From UBA6115 sp050953005 (GTDB taxonomy: Bacteria > Bacillota > Clostridia > Christensenellales > Aristaeellaceae), in NCBI GenBank assembly GCA_050953005.1, contig JBMNLV010000001.1, positions 186,001 through 250,000 on the forward strand: DNA of 64,000 bases. Direction: 5' to 3'. This document shows, in pieces, positions 33,636 to 43,690 of the stretch; the first letter of the stretch is position 1, and every line of letters starts with the position of its first letter. The position numbers were made by a program, and so were the translations under genes. The notes below the pieces were generated by a model. The model was not told the DNA's origin and ran no database searches. It saw only the letters and a program-made list of their open reading frames with translations.

Positions 33636-34267
33636 ATGTATCAGGTTTTACTGAATATGCAACATCTCCAACATAGCCATCAATGCCATTAGATTCTTCT
33701 TCCGGCGTAGCTATTCTATAGTCCTCGTTTAGTTTTTCAGCAAGCTTAGCAAGAATAGCTTCTTGAACATACAATCCATTATATGTTTTTGAAATAACTA
33801 AGTCTTCAACCCATTTTTGAACCATATCTTTATTAATAAGTTTAATTGCTGCTTTGAGTTTTTCTACGTGAATAAAGATTCTTTCGGTTGCTGTCTCTAT
33901 AGCATTCGGGTGACGCTTTAAATACCATTTGCGCCATCCATCTATAGAAACATTTTTACACTCCTTCTCATATTCAGGGAAAAGAGTAGAAAGCTGTCCA
34001 ACAACCTTGGGGCGTGTACCTTGTGCATTTTGATTTGCCCAGTTAATCAATTGAGATGTGTATTTGGGAAATTCATAAGTTTGGCTTCTGTTTAATGCAA
34101 TCAATTCTTCGTTCTTAATCATGAATTTTATCATTTCTTTTCCCTCAAATTTGTATATGTGGTCGTTTTTCTATACTTATAGAGTATCCATAAGATCAAA
34201 TCCTGCTGCATTTTATCGTAAAGCTTTCTGATTATGACAAATCTGCAAACAAACGAAAGATCAATAT

Positions 34268-34330
34268 CTTTTCCTTGTTGACTTTATCTTTTGCCTTGTT
34301 GACTTTATCTTTTGCCTTGTTGGCTTTATC
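34268..34330. repeat. Three-copy 21-base tandem repeat
   Basis: CCTTGTTGACTTTATC starts at 34273, 34294 and 34315 (the third with GGC for GAC), separated by TTTTG. It lies between the endonuclease gene start and a convergent secreted-protein gene. The interval 34135-34464 holds no other feature I can support. Confidence 0.85.
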
Positions 34331-34464
34331 CAATGTGCGAGCTGATAGAATCAGAACAGACATAATCAAAACCATATCTGTTCTGAGAACATATTATCAA
34401 TTAGTTAGTTGCTGTTTCTCATCAACTAAGTCTTTCCGGCCTTTCGCACAATGGCATCAGTCTC

Positions 34465-35007
34465 TTATTCGGACCTCATCCGCTCATACACTTCATAGGG
34501 ATCCGCACCGGCCAGCGCGACTTGCACCAGTTGATCCCCGTACTTTTCAATGTAATTCAGTGTCATGTGGAAGAGCACGTCAATCTCCTCCAGCCCGGGC
34601 AGCGTTCGTTCCACCAGCTGCACCCCACGTGAATAAAAGGCGCCGTTTTGCAGCTTCATCCCAAACTGCGCGTAAAAAATATCATAGTTCAGCATGGCTA
34701 AAAGCAGCGCCGTCTTTTCCTTGTTGCTCTCCAGCGCCCGAACCTCCGGGGTGGAAATGACCTCAATGGAATCATAATACACATTGACCACAACGCTGCA
34801 GGAGGGCAGTGAACCCTTAAGGTTGAATTCAAGATTGAAGGTGTTCTCATCAAAATCATAACGATATCCTTCGCTCTCGAAATACTCTTCCATCAGATGA
34901 ACCAGCTGGGCAATGGTTTCCTCTTTGGCGCTCTCCTCAGCCAGACCCACCAAGCCGGTCAGGCAAATCAATGCTGCCAGCGCCACCGCGAATAATTTCC
35001 TTATCAT
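34465..35007 (-). CDS. Secreted protein of unknown function
   Basis: A 180-residue protein with a signal peptide (MIRKLFAVALAALICLTGLV, cut near GLA|EE). The mature part has an alternating helix and strand pattern (HLMEEYFESEGYRYDFDE, LEFNLKGSLPSCSVVVNVYY, LLLAMLNYDIFYAQFGM) faintly like YbjN/secretion-chaperone folds, but I do not recognise a family. A normal ribosome binding site precedes it. It lies alone next to the AT-rich island. Confidence 0.7.
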   Translation of the reverse strand: MIRKLFAVALAALICLTGLVGLAEESAKEETIAQLVHLMEEYFESEGYRYDFDENTFNLEFNLKGSLPSCSVVVNVYYDSIEVISTPEVRALESNKEKTALLLAMLNYDIFYAQFGMKLQNGAFYSRGVQLVERTLPGLEEIDVLFHMTLNYIEKYGDQLVQVALAGADPYEVYERMRSE

Positions 35008-35087
35008 TCCGATACCTCCTTTTTGTTTATTCTATCATATTCAAAGCCTTGTATAAAAGTATTGCCATTAAAAAGCGGTAAAAAGCG

Positions 35088-36161
35088 CTAACCGCCGCCG
35101 GCAAGCAGCAATCGTCCGGCCGCTTGTTTGGCTGCGGTCATGGCTACAGGCAGCGGCAGCGTCTCCAAGGTATCCATATCCGCCCAAATCCCGCCAGGCA
35201 AGGCTGTGCAGGTCATGAGGCGCGCGCTGTACACGCGCATATTCCACACCCGGTGCGTAAAGACATGCCGGGCTGTCATTTCCTCCTTGACTGAGGTCTG
35301 CCCCGGCTCCACCCTCTGCGCCAGCGCCAGCGCGGCCTCCGGCCGATCGTCTCCTTCCTTCAAGGGAAACACATACATGCCCCGCAGCAGGGCTTCCCGC
35401 CGCCGTACCAGCAAGGCTTTGTCCCCGCACACCAACAACACAACAGCGACAGGGACCTGGACCGGCGGTTTTTTGGCCTTGATGAGCGGAAGCGCCGCCG
35501 GATCCCCCTGGGAGCGCGCAAGGCATTCCGTTTGAAGCGGGCAGCGCTCGCAATCCGGCGTGCCGGGCAGGCAGATGGTAGCGCCCAGATCCATCAGCGC
35601 CTGGTTCATGTCCCCTGCGCGCACAGACGGCATCAGCCCCTGTCCCAGGCTGCGCAGCGTGCGCGCGGCGTCCGGAGCGGTAATTTCATGAGTGAAGTGA
35701 TACAGGCGGCTTATCACGCGGTTGAGATTGCCGTCCATGGCCGGCACCGGCTCATCATAGGCGATGGAAGCGATGGCCGCGGCCGCGTAAGGGCCAATGC
35801 CCGGAAGCTTGCCCAGACCCCTGGCGTCATCCGGAAAACGCCCGTTGTGCTCCTGAACGATGATGCGCGCTGTTTTATGCAGGTTGCGCGCCCGGGTGTA
35901 GTATCCCAAACCTTGCCAGGCCTTGAGCACCTGCTCCTCTTGCGCCGCCGCGAGGGAAAATACATCCGGAAACTGATCAAGGAAGCGCTCATAATAAGGT
36001 TCCACGGTTTCAGTGCGCGTCTGTTGAAGCATGATCTCGCTCAGCCAGACACGGTATGGATCCTTGGTGCCGCGAAAAGAAAAGACGCGCTGCTCACGGT
36101 CATACCAGTCCAGCAGCTTGCGGATGATCTCAGAAGCCCGGCAGGTCATAGAAACGCTCAC
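35088..36161 (-). CDS. mutY: A/G-specific adenine glycosylase MutY
   Basis: Removes adenine mispaired with 8-oxoguanine. The 357-residue protein has the catalytic Glu in SEIMLQQTRTETV, the helix-hairpin-helix GLGKLPGIGPYAAAAI with the catalytic Asp in AMDGNLNRV, and the 4Fe-4S cluster cysteines in CLPGTPDCERCPLQTEC. The C-terminal NUDIX-like domain recognises 8-oxoG (VRRREALLRGMYVFPL). It overlaps the upstream DUF3783 gene by 4 bases, so the pair is translationally coupled. Confidence 0.94.
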   Translation of the reverse strand: MSVSMTCRASEIIRKLLDWYDREQRVFSFRGTKDPYRVWLSEIMLQQTRTETVEPYYERFLDQFPDVFSLAAAQEEQVLKAWQGLGYYTRARNLHKTARIIVQEHNGRFPDDARGLGKLPGIGPYAAAAIASIAYDEPVPAMDGNLNRVISRLYHFTHEITAPDAARTLRSLGQGLMPSVRAGDMNQALMDLGATICLPGTPDCERCPLQTECLARSQGDPAALPLIKAKKPPVQVPVAVVLLVCGDKALLVRRREALLRGMYVFPLKEGDDRPEAALALAQRVEPGQTSVKEEMTARHVFTHRVWNMRVYSARLMTCTALPGGIWADMDTLETLPLPVAMTAAKQAAGRLLLAGGG

Positions 36162-36550
36162 CGCGCGTTTTGATTCCGCTTGAGCTTTTTAAAGCAGGCA
36201 AGCTCCTGCATCAGCTCAGCATGCAGCTCAAGGGAATTCCATTTGCTGTTGTTGTCAGTCAGCATGGCTTTGAGCTGCACCGGCGCAAGCCCCTGATGAC
36301 GAAAACTGTCAAGGAAACTGGTCAGCATTCCTTTTTTCAGGAAGGCCATCAGCATCATTTCCTCTTTGAAGCCCTCTCCTTCATAGGCCTGGCCGCTGCC
36401 CGGCTCAAGGCCGCACAAGGTGCCGATGGTTTGCAAATAAGCCTCCAGGGGCACCAGAAAGGGCTGGATTCCAGCGGCCTGCGCCAGGGCACGCACAGCA
36501 AGCGCGCGGTCTCCATCCATGTTGTAGCAAAGCACCATTGCCTGATTCAT
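36158..36550 (-). CDS. DUF3783 protein
   Basis: A 130-residue cytosolic protein matching DUF3783: the start MNQAMVLCYNMDGDRALAVR, a hydrophobic middle with EEMMLMAFLKKGMLTSFLDS, and the tail APVQLKAMLTDNNSKWNSLE. Function unknown. Its stop overlaps the mutY start (ATGA), so it is the first gene of a two-gene operon with a DNA repair enzyme. Confidence 0.85.
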   Translation of the reverse strand: MNQAMVLCYNMDGDRALAVRALAQAAGIQPFLVPLEAYLQTIGTLCGLEPGSGQAYEGEGFKEEMMLMAFLKKGMLTSFLDSFRHQGLAPVQLKAMLTDNNSKWNSLELHAELMQELACFKKLKRNQNAR

Positions 36551-36612
36551 ATCCTGTCCGCCTTTCAGCCATCATGACGGTATCATACCATATTTCTTTG
36601 TCTTATAAACGC

Positions 36613-36641
36613 TTGACGCCTTTTCAAAACTCCGGTAGGAT
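36613..36641 (+). promoter_or_regulatory. Sigma-A promoter of the DUF3842 unit
   Basis: TTGACG (36613-36618), 17-base spacer, TAGGAT (36636-36641). Transcription should start near 36648, giving a leader of about 85 bases. Confidence 0.65.
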
Positions 36642-36659
36642 AAAGCTGTAATACGCTGA

Positions 36660-36715
36660 GTCTACAGGCGCCATGCAGGCACCAATGCCTTTCTGAAGCA
36701 GGCTGTGGCGCGCTT
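36660..36715 (+). promoter_or_regulatory. Structured 5' leader, candidate regulatory RNA
   Basis: Within the predicted leader, GCGCCA (36668-36673) can pair with TGGCGC (36706-36711), enclosing a small hairpin AGGCACCAATGCCT (36677-36690); ACAG and CTGT can also pair. GCAGG occurs at 36675 and again at 36698. A compact multi-helix RNA just upstream of a short ORF suggests metabolite or metal control, but I cannot match it with confidence to a known riboswitch class. Confidence 0.4.
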
Positions 36716-36731
36716 CCGGAAAGGAGTTTTT

Positions 36732-36785
36732 ATGAAAAACAACAAAGTCCCCCAAATAACCCTGAACGGGTCCGGAAAGCCATGA
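36732..36785 (+). CDS. 17-residue leader peptide ahead of DUF3842
   Basis: MKNNKVPQITLNGSGKP, starting 4 bases after GGAAAGGAG, a strong ribosome binding site. Its TGA stop overlaps the ATG of the DUF3842 gene (ATGA at 36782-36785). The DUF3842 gene has no good ribosome binding site of its own, so its translation probably depends on this small ORF. Confidence 0.6.
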   Translation: MKNNKVPQITLNGSGKP

Positions 36786-37198
36786 AGGTATTAGTGATTG
36801 ACGGGCAGGGAGGCGGCCTGGGCAAGGCGCTGATTGCCGCGTTTATCAAGGCCCTGCCATCAGTCCCCTTGATCGCGCTGGGCACAAATTCCCTGGCTAC
36901 CAGCGCCATGCTGCGCGCAGGCGCGGCTGCCGGAGCGACCGGGGAGCACGCCATCATCTGGCAATCCAGGGACGCTGACCTCATCCTGGGCGCGGCAGGC
37001 ATCCTGATCACGGGCGCCATGATGGGTGAGATCTCTCCCGCAATGGCAAGCGCCGTCAGTCAAAGCCCTGCGGTTAAAATCCTGATACCCTCGCAGCGCT
37101 GCGGGCTGATCATCGCCGGCACCAGGCAATTGAGCATGGAGGAGGCAGTGGCCGATACCATCAGCCGGGCTGCCGAGGTGTTGGCCGGAAGGGTGTGA
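36782..37198 (+). CDS. DUF3842 protein
   Basis: A 138-residue protein of DUF3842, a family of unknown role in Clostridia. Recognisable parts: KVLVIDGQGGGLGKALI, a Gly-rich nucleotide-binding-like start; LIALGTNSLATSAML; GAAAGATGEHAIIW; and GAMMGEISPAMASAVS. No membrane segment. It is coupled to the upstream leader peptide and ends before a clear terminator, so it is a single-gene unit behind a structured leader. Confidence 0.88.
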   Translation: MKVLVIDGQGGGLGKALIAAFIKALPSVPLIALGTNSLATSAMLRAGAAAGATGEHAIIWQSRDADLILGAAGILITGAMMGEISPAMASAVSQSPAVKILIPSQRCGLIIAGTRQLSMEEAVADTISRAAEVLAGRV

Positions 37199-37220
37199 AC
37201 CTGTAGCGGGATAAAAAATT

Positions 37221-37249
37221 CGGGGCTGACACGGCATGCGTCAGCCCCG
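37221..37249. terminator. Terminator between DUF3842 and a convergent gene
   Basis: Perfect 10-bp stem CGGGGCTGAC (37221-37230)/GTCAGCCCCG (37240-37249), with an A run on the left side that serves the opposite strand. Confidence 0.75.
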
Positions 37250-37273
37250 GATTATGATTAAGTCTGTTTTGGT

Positions 37274-38251
37274 TTACTTGTTTTCCTCCACCGTCATCAA
37301 GGGATCCATAAGCTGCAGCATAGCCTCCCGCCTGTCCTTGTTTTGCGGGGTATTTTCCCAAAAGCGCGTGTACTCAGCCTTCGGGCTGGGAAAGCGGAAG
37401 TAGCTGATCCGGTTGCGGACAAACATCAGCACATTCGTGTCCCCGCCCAGGTGGTTCAGGATGCTGAAGGGCTGGTCAAAAGCAAACATGGTATTGGGCT
37501 GCGGCATATCCTCGGGTTCCACAATGCCCACATCGGCGTAGGAATTGTAGAAGTTGAGGTAATCGCTCAGGCGCTCGGTGCTGTAGTAGCCATGAGTATC
37601 ATAGAACATTTTGTAGCTGACCACCACGGTGTCCTGATAAACATCCACATAGACCTCTCCCACTTGATAGATGTTGCTGGCAACCAGCTCAAAAGTCTGG
37701 CGGCCCTGAATGCTCAGATCAATCGGGGTGAACATATACCACAGATCGGTCAGTTCCGGGGTCACGTCACGGAAGTGCGGCCCAAAGGACGACACGGTGT
37801 TGTTGGGGAAACGCGTGTTGCGCAGCTGGTCGTAATGGTGGATTTCCTTGTTATTGCTATCCTTTTCAATGGTCAGCTTCTGCGCGATATAAACATACTG
37901 ACAAAAGCCGCCCGGGGTGGTGATCTTGTAGCTGTAGGTGCGAACCTCGCGATTCTTTGTCAGGGTGCGGTAGATTTCCGCAGGCACCTGCAAGGGCGCA
38001 TCGCCCTTGAGGATAGTGTAGGTCATGCTCTGGACCGTTTTGCGCTCCAACTGGTCAAAAACCTTTATATTGACCTGCACGTCATAGTCGTTGGTGTTCT
38101 CAATGGTGAAAGCAGTCTGGGGGCTTTTGTCCTGAGGAAAACGGAATTCCTCAGCCTTGCTGATTTTTAAGGTGTCCGCCGCCAAAACCACACCGGGCAG
38201 CAAACTGAGCATCAGCCCCAAAACCAGTGACAGACTTAGCAACTTTTTCAT
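37274..38251 (-). CDS. Secreted protein of unknown function
   Basis: A 325-residue exported protein with a signal peptide (MKKLLSLSLVLGLMLSLLPG, cut after VVLAA). The first third looks like a beta-sandwich (FTIENTNDYDVQVNIKVFDQ). The rest is rich in aromatic residues (YVDVYQDTVVVSYKMFYDTH, MFVRNRISYFRFPSP). I recognise no family or catalytic motif. Divergent from the htrA gene with about 270 bases between. Confidence 0.75.
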   Translation of the reverse strand: MKKLLSLSLVLGLMLSLLPGVVLAADTLKISKAEEFRFPQDKSPQTAFTIENTNDYDVQVNIKVFDQLERKTVQSMTYTILKGDAPLQVPAEIYRTLTKNREVRTYSYKITTPGGFCQYVYIAQKLTIEKDSNNKEIHHYDQLRNTRFPNNTVSSFGPHFRDVTPELTDLWYMFTPIDLSIQGRQTFELVASNIYQVGEVYVDVYQDTVVVSYKMFYDTHGYYSTERLSDYLNFYNSYADVGIVEPEDMPQPNTMFAFDQPFSILNHLGGDTNVLMFVRNRISYFRFPSPKAEYTRFWENTPQNKDRREAMLQLMDPLMTVEENK

Positions 38252-38522
38252 AATCCAACCATTTCTCCTTTGAAAACCTTGATTGCCCCGTTGAAGGGCT
38301 TATCCATACAACGCAGCAGGTACAGGGTTTCATGCACAGCCCTTTGGGATTGCCAAAATATATCACTCTTCTTCATATAACCTTGTTTCTCATGCTGTTT
38401 GAAGCCTGCCAAACACGTTCACATTTCGTTTACCAAACTGTAAAGATTTCAACAAACTCGCAGCGTAAGATAAAGGTGCGGCAAAGTCCGCAAACCAGTT
38501 ATATTTAGAAAGGATGATAATA

Positions 38523-39842
38523 ATGAAAACCAACAGATTCTGGACCGTCCTGTTCGCCATTGTGTTGTCAATAAGCCTTGCGTTGGGGCTGGGCAGCAGC
38601 ATGCTTGCCAGCCCGGCGCAAGGAACGCTGACCGCTGATCAGGTTGACGCGATTGTCAATACCACCACCGATCAAACCAAGGTGACCAGCCCCTTTATTG
38701 AGATCGCCCGCAACGCCCAGCAAAGCGTGGTAGGCGTCAACAATTACCAGACAAGGCGCGTCAGCCAGTTTGGCTACAACTTCGGCTTTCCCTTTGAGCA
38801 GCGCCCGGACAGCTCCAGCCAGGAGCGCAAGGCGGGCACAGGCTCCGGTACGGTGATCTCCCCTTACGGGCATGTGCTGACCAACTACCATGTAATTGAG
38901 GACGCTACACGCACCAGCATCAGTGTGGGCGAACGAGAATTGGACGCAACGATCGTTGGCAGCGACTCCGACCTTGATATCGCCGTGCTGCTGGTTCCCG
39001 GACTGGATTTGCCCGCTGTGCCGCTGGGCGACAGCGATGCCATTCAGGTAGGCGAATACGCCATTGTGATCGGAAACCCCTTGGGCCAGCAGTTTGAGCG
39101 CAGCGTTTCCCTGGGCGTCGTATCCGCTGTGTCACGCATAATGACCTCCACCGGGCGCGACCGCTATGGCCTGCGCACAGAAACCAAAAACAGCATGATC
39201 CAGGTGGATGCCGCGATTTCCTCTGGCAACTCCGGAGGAGGCCTGTTTAACACCCTGGGTCAGCTGCAGGGGATTCCCACCCTGAAACTGGTGGACGGCG
39301 GTATAGGCAGCTTTTTCTCCAGCAGCAGCTATTCCGTGGATAACATCGGCATGTGCGTGCCCATCAATGTAGCAAAACCGCTGATCCGCTCAGTGCTGGA
39401 AAGCTATGACGCCCAGGCTGTGGAAGCCGAGGCGGCCCGCGTGCGCGAAGAGGAAGCCCGGAAGGCTGAGCAGGCCGGCAAGCCCAGGCCACGCATCGGC
39501 GTCAAAATCGACACAGTCGGCAGATATCTGCCCGCCAGCCAGGGCATTGTGCCCCAGGGCGCCTTCATCGCTGAGGTTGAAAAGAACTCTCCGGCACAGG
39601 TAGCGGGGTTGAAGGTCGGGGATATCATCGTTGAGGCCGATGACGAGATCATCACCACCCAGACCCAGCTGATTGAAAAACTGCAAACCCTCAAGGAGGG
39701 CGACTATGTACAATTGAAGGTATACCGGGTGACCGGCTTGCTTGACGCCCTGCAAAACAGCAACAGGCTGTCAGATCTGGGCAAGGGTGAGTATCTGGAT
39801 ATCAAGGTGCAGCTGCTCGTCCTTGATAAAACCGATATGTAA
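38523..39842 (+). CDS. HtrA/DegP-type serine protease with PDZ domain
   Basis: A 439-residue envelope protease that degrades or refolds damaged exported proteins. An N-terminal hydrophobic segment (FWTVLFAIVLSISLALGLG) anchors or exports it. The trypsin-like domain has His123 (LTNYHVIED), Asp152 (DLDIAVLLV) and Ser237 (SGNSGGGLFN). A PDZ domain follows (QGAFIAEVEKNSPAQVAGLK, VGDIIVEADDE). The ATG at 38523 is preferred over 38514 because AAAGG would touch the earlier codon. Confidence 0.92.
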   Translation: MKTNRFWTVLFAIVLSISLALGLGSSMLASPAQGTLTADQVDAIVNTTTDQTKVTSPFIEIARNAQQSVVGVNNYQTRRVSQFGYNFGFPFEQRPDSSSQERKAGTGSGTVISPYGHVLTNYHVIEDATRTSISVGERELDATIVGSDSDLDIAVLLVPGLDLPAVPLGDSDAIQVGEYAIVIGNPLGQQFERSVSLGVVSAVSRIMTSTGRDRYGLRTETKNSMIQVDAAISSGNSGGGLFNTLGQLQGIPTLKLVDGGIGSFFSSSSYSVDNIGMCVPINVAKPLIRSVLESYDAQAVEAEAARVREEEARKAEQAGKPRPRIGVKIDTVGRYLPASQGIVPQGAFIAEVEKNSPAQVAGLKVGDIIVEADDEIITTQTQLIEKLQTLKEGDYVQLKVYRVTGLLDALQNSNRLSDLGKGEYLDIKVQLLVLDKTDM

Positions 39843-40062
39843 TGCTGATTCCGGTCTTTACATTAACATAAAGATATCAGCATCCATCAGGCGCCAGGTT
39901 CATCACCGGCGCCTGATGATTTTCTCTTTGGTCTTTCCACAACGAGCATCATATTTCTTTGGTCTTCCACAGCGAGCGACATATCATTTACCGCATTTTG
40001 TCCGTGAAAGCCTGCGGGTTACGGATTTCTCTGAGATTTTTTCAAAAAATTGAAATTACCAC

Positions 40063-40091
40063 TTGCAAAGTTCCAAGAAATAGGGTATATT
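40063..40091 (+). promoter_or_regulatory. Sigma-A promoter of groESL
   Basis: TTGCAA (40063-40068), 17-base spacer, TATATT (40086-40091), directly upstream of the CIRCE element. The 220 bases between htrA and this promoter hold no gene. Confidence 0.75.
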
Positions 40092-40101
40092 ATGTACAGG
40101 T

Positions 40102-40128
40102 TTAGCACTCATCTCGCTTGAGTGCTAA
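40102..40128 (+). promoter_or_regulatory. CIRCE operator (HrcA binding site)
   Basis: A perfect TTAGCACTC (40102-40110), 9-base spacer, GAGTGCTAA (40120-40128). HrcA bound here represses the heat-shock operon; the site overlaps the transcription start. Confidence 0.97.
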
Positions 40129-40157
40129 CAACACCAGAGAAATCGAGGAGGAATTTT

Positions 40158-40442
40158 ATGAACATCAAACCCTTGGGTGACCGTGTGGTCATCAAAAACG
40201 TAGAAAGTGAAGAAACCACCAAAGGCGGAATCATTCTGACCGGTACAGCCAAAGAAAAGCCCCAGATGGCGCAGGTCATCGCGGTGGGGCCCGGCGGCAA
40301 TGTAGACGGCAAGGAGATCACCATGCACGTCAGCGTTGGCCAGAAGGTTATTTATTCCAAGTACGCCGGAACCGAGGTCAAATTGGGTGGCGAGGAACTG
40401 ATCATTGTCCGGCAGTCTGACATCCTGGCAGTGGTTGAATAA
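40158..40442 (+). CDS. groES: Co-chaperonin GroES
   Basis: The 94-residue lid of the GroEL folding chamber. Family motifs: MNIKPLGDRVVIKNVESEE, GGIILTGTAKEKPQMAQVIA, and the C-terminal YAGTEVKLGGEELIIVRQSD. The mobile loop is intact. AGGAGGAA precedes the ATG. It is first in the CIRCE-controlled operon, 23 bases before groEL. Confidence 0.97.
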   Translation: MNIKPLGDRVVIKNVESEETTKGGIILTGTAKEKPQMAQVIAVGPGGNVDGKEITMHVSVGQKVIYSKYAGTEVKLGGEELIIVRQSDILAVVE

Positions 40443-40465
40443 GAAAGCATAAAGGAGCGAACAAA

Positions 40466-42094
<1,629 letters not shown>

Positions 42095-42114
42095 GACCCG
42101 GTTTCATCCCTTTC

Positions 42115-42140
42115 AGGAAGGCTTCGGCCTTCCTTTTTTG
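42115..42140 (+). terminator. Terminator of groESL
   Basis: Stem AGGAAGGC (42115-42122), TTCG tetraloop, GCCTTCCT, then a run of six Ts. Confidence 0.92.
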
Positions 42141-42299
42141 TGCTTTGATACCAATATGCCATATATTGGGTATACGCATCAATTTCTTTGGCTGAAAAAA
42201 CCGTATAAAAATCGGGAAATATTCAGAAATATACGATAAAATACTTGCAATTTGTGGGAATCTCCTGTACAATCCACCATATATTGTGGTAGGGAGTGA

Positions 42300-42788
42300 A
42301 TGTTCCGGATGAATTCTTTGGCGATGTTCGGCCTCGCAGCCTGCGTCGTGGCGGCAGCTTTTGTGTACGCCTATACAGCCAAGGCTGAACATGAGGACAA
42401 AACCCAGATGGCCCGGCTGCGCGAAAGCGCCGCCTACCAACAACTGTACCGAATGTTGGCACAGCTGAACCACCTGGACATCGATGAAATCCGTGTGGAG
42501 TGCAGCGGCATCACGGTCACCAGTGTCTGCCCCGCCCATGTCGTGCTGAATTTTGCTTTTAAGCAAAACGGCAACAGCCTGAGAAACGACTGCTTTACCC
42601 GGCTGTACACCCAGCTGATCGCGCAGGACTTCCCGCTGTTCACCCATCGACAGGCCTACAAGCTGCGCGCTTATCGTGTGTATCGCGTAAACGGCAAGGC
42701 CGAGCGCGCCTATGCATTCATCATGCGACGGGGCTACAAGGATTATCTGCTCGCGCAGCGCAACCCGACACAGCTGCGAATTCATTGA
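42300..42788 (+). CDS. Small membrane-anchored protein of unknown function
   Basis: A 162-residue protein with one N-terminal hydrophobic helix (LAMFGLAACVVAAAFVYAYT) and a basic, soluble remainder. The body has Cys residues in VECSGITVTSVCPAHVVLNF and a basic C-terminus (AYAFIMRRGYKDYLLAQRN). I recognise no family. The start is the ATG at 42300 after GGGAG; an ATG at 42309 is an alternative. It lies alone between two terminators. Confidence 0.65.
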   Translation: MFRMNSLAMFGLAACVVAAAFVYAYTAKAEHEDKTQMARLRESAAYQQLYRMLAQLNHLDIDEIRVECSGITVTSVCPAHVVLNFAFKQNGNSLRNDCFTRLYTQLIAQDFPLFTHRQAYKLRAYRVYRVNGKAERAYAFIMRRGYKDYLLAQRNPTQLRIH

Positions 42789-42814
42789 TTTGATACTGAA
42801 AACCTGACAATTCA

Positions 42815-42843
42815 CCGGCCTTTGTGGGGCCGGTTTTGTTTTG
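42815..42843. terminator. Terminator before recO
   Basis: Stem CCGGCC (42815-42820)/GGCCGG (42828-42833) followed by TTTTGTTTT; serves the plus-strand gene. Confidence 0.85.
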
Positions 42844-42859
42844 CACAGCGATTTCTTGC

Positions 42860-43576
42860 TTATCCGGGCAAAGCCGGCAGCCTGGTCTCCAGCTTGTACT
42901 CAGCGTAGTCTACCAAAACCTGCAGAGGGATTGAATCCGGCGGCAAGCCGGCCTTGTCAATGCCACGCGTCAATATTGCCCGCAGCCAGGACAGCTGCGC
43001 GGAAGTCAACCACGCTCTTTGGGGTGCGTTCTTATAGCAATCAAGGCAACAGGCACCATCCTCCTGCGCGAGCAGAACGGCGCCCGAATCAACCAGTGCC
43101 CTCCCGCAGCGCGCGCAATGGTCCAGGTCAGGCTGGAAACCTTGCAGGCTGACAAAATGAAGCAGGAAGGCTGCCGTGACCGCCTCCGGACATATCTCCT
43201 CAAAAGCCAGCCGGCGCAATGAGCGCGCCAGCAGAATAAACAGGTGGCTCATGGGATCTTCCGGCTGAATCACTTTCAGGCACGCGCCAGCCAGCACAGC
43301 GGCATGGGACAGCCTGGCGTAATCCAAACGCAGGGGATAAAAGGTTTCTATAACGCCGCAGGAATGTACCATCTGTCTTCCCCTGCCGGTAAACAGCACA
43401 TAATCCCCCAGGGTGAACAGCTCCGCCGCTGTCAGCAGGGGGCTCTTGGGCTTGCGGCAGCCGCGGCAGATGGCGTCCATCCTACCCCTGTCGGGGCTGA
43501 ACAGGGTCAGGATGCGGTCCGCTTCACGATAATCCGTGCGGTGCAAGACAATGCACTGGGTGGTAATGTACGGCAA
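42860..43576 (-). CDS. recO: DNA repair protein RecO
   Basis: RecO loads RecA with RecR at single-stranded gaps. The 238-residue protein has the N-terminal OB-fold (TQCIVLHRTDYREADRILTL, FSPDRGRMDAICRGCRK) and a C-terminal helical domain with a CxxC..CxxC zinc site (HCARCGRAL and CCLDCYKN). Length is normal. era and ybeY, frequent neighbours, are absent. Confidence 0.93.
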   Translation of the reverse strand: MPYITTQCIVLHRTDYREADRILTLFSPDRGRMDAICRGCRKPKSPLLTAAELFTLGDYVLFTGRGRQMVHSCGVIETFYPLRLDYARLSHAAVLAGACLKVIQPEDPMSHLFILLARSLRRLAFEEICPEAVTAAFLLHFVSLQGFQPDLDHCARCGRALVDSGAVLLAQEDGACCLDCYKNAPQRAWLTSAQLSWLRAILTRGIDKAGLPPDSIPLQVLVDYAEYKLETRLPALPG

Positions 43577-43640
43577 GGTGATTCCTTTCAGGCTTCATTA
43601 CAAGGTCAGGATATCCGCAGCAAACCGCTATGTCAATAAA

Positions 43641-43664
43641 GCAGCCCGGCTGTGGCCGGGCTGC
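43641..43664. terminator. Terminator downstream of the degV gene
   Basis: Stem GCAGCCCGGC (43641-43650)/GCCGGGCTGC (43655-43664) with a 4-base loop; on the minus strand it is followed by TTTATT. Confidence 0.75.
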
Positions 43665-43690
43665 AGATATGCATTTTTATTATCCTGAAC

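Larger units (their letters stand above)
31918..34134 (-). pseudogene. MjaI-family restriction endonuclease, split by an insertion sequence
   Basis: The N-terminal 166 codons (34134-33637) read YEFPKYTSQLINWANQNAQG, TRPKVVGQLSTLFPEY, VEDLVISKTYNGLYVQEAIL and EEESNGIDGYVGDVAYSVKP, the signature of MjaI-type type II endonucleases (CTAG cutters). An IS then interrupts. Beyond it, 32000-31918 continues in phase with YKTMGRLSETISVKMIYYTK and a TGA at 31920-31918. Removing the IS and one copy of the 4-bp duplication restores a 193-residue protein with SVKPDTYKTMGRL across the joint. As it stands the gene is dead, leaving the methyltransferase without its nuclease. GAGGG precedes the start. Confidence 0.88.

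Noticed and set aside
34275..34760. 161-codon plus-strand frame that begins in the tandem repeat
   Set aside because: Mostly opposite the secreted-protein gene, which has a proper signal peptide and ribosome binding site.
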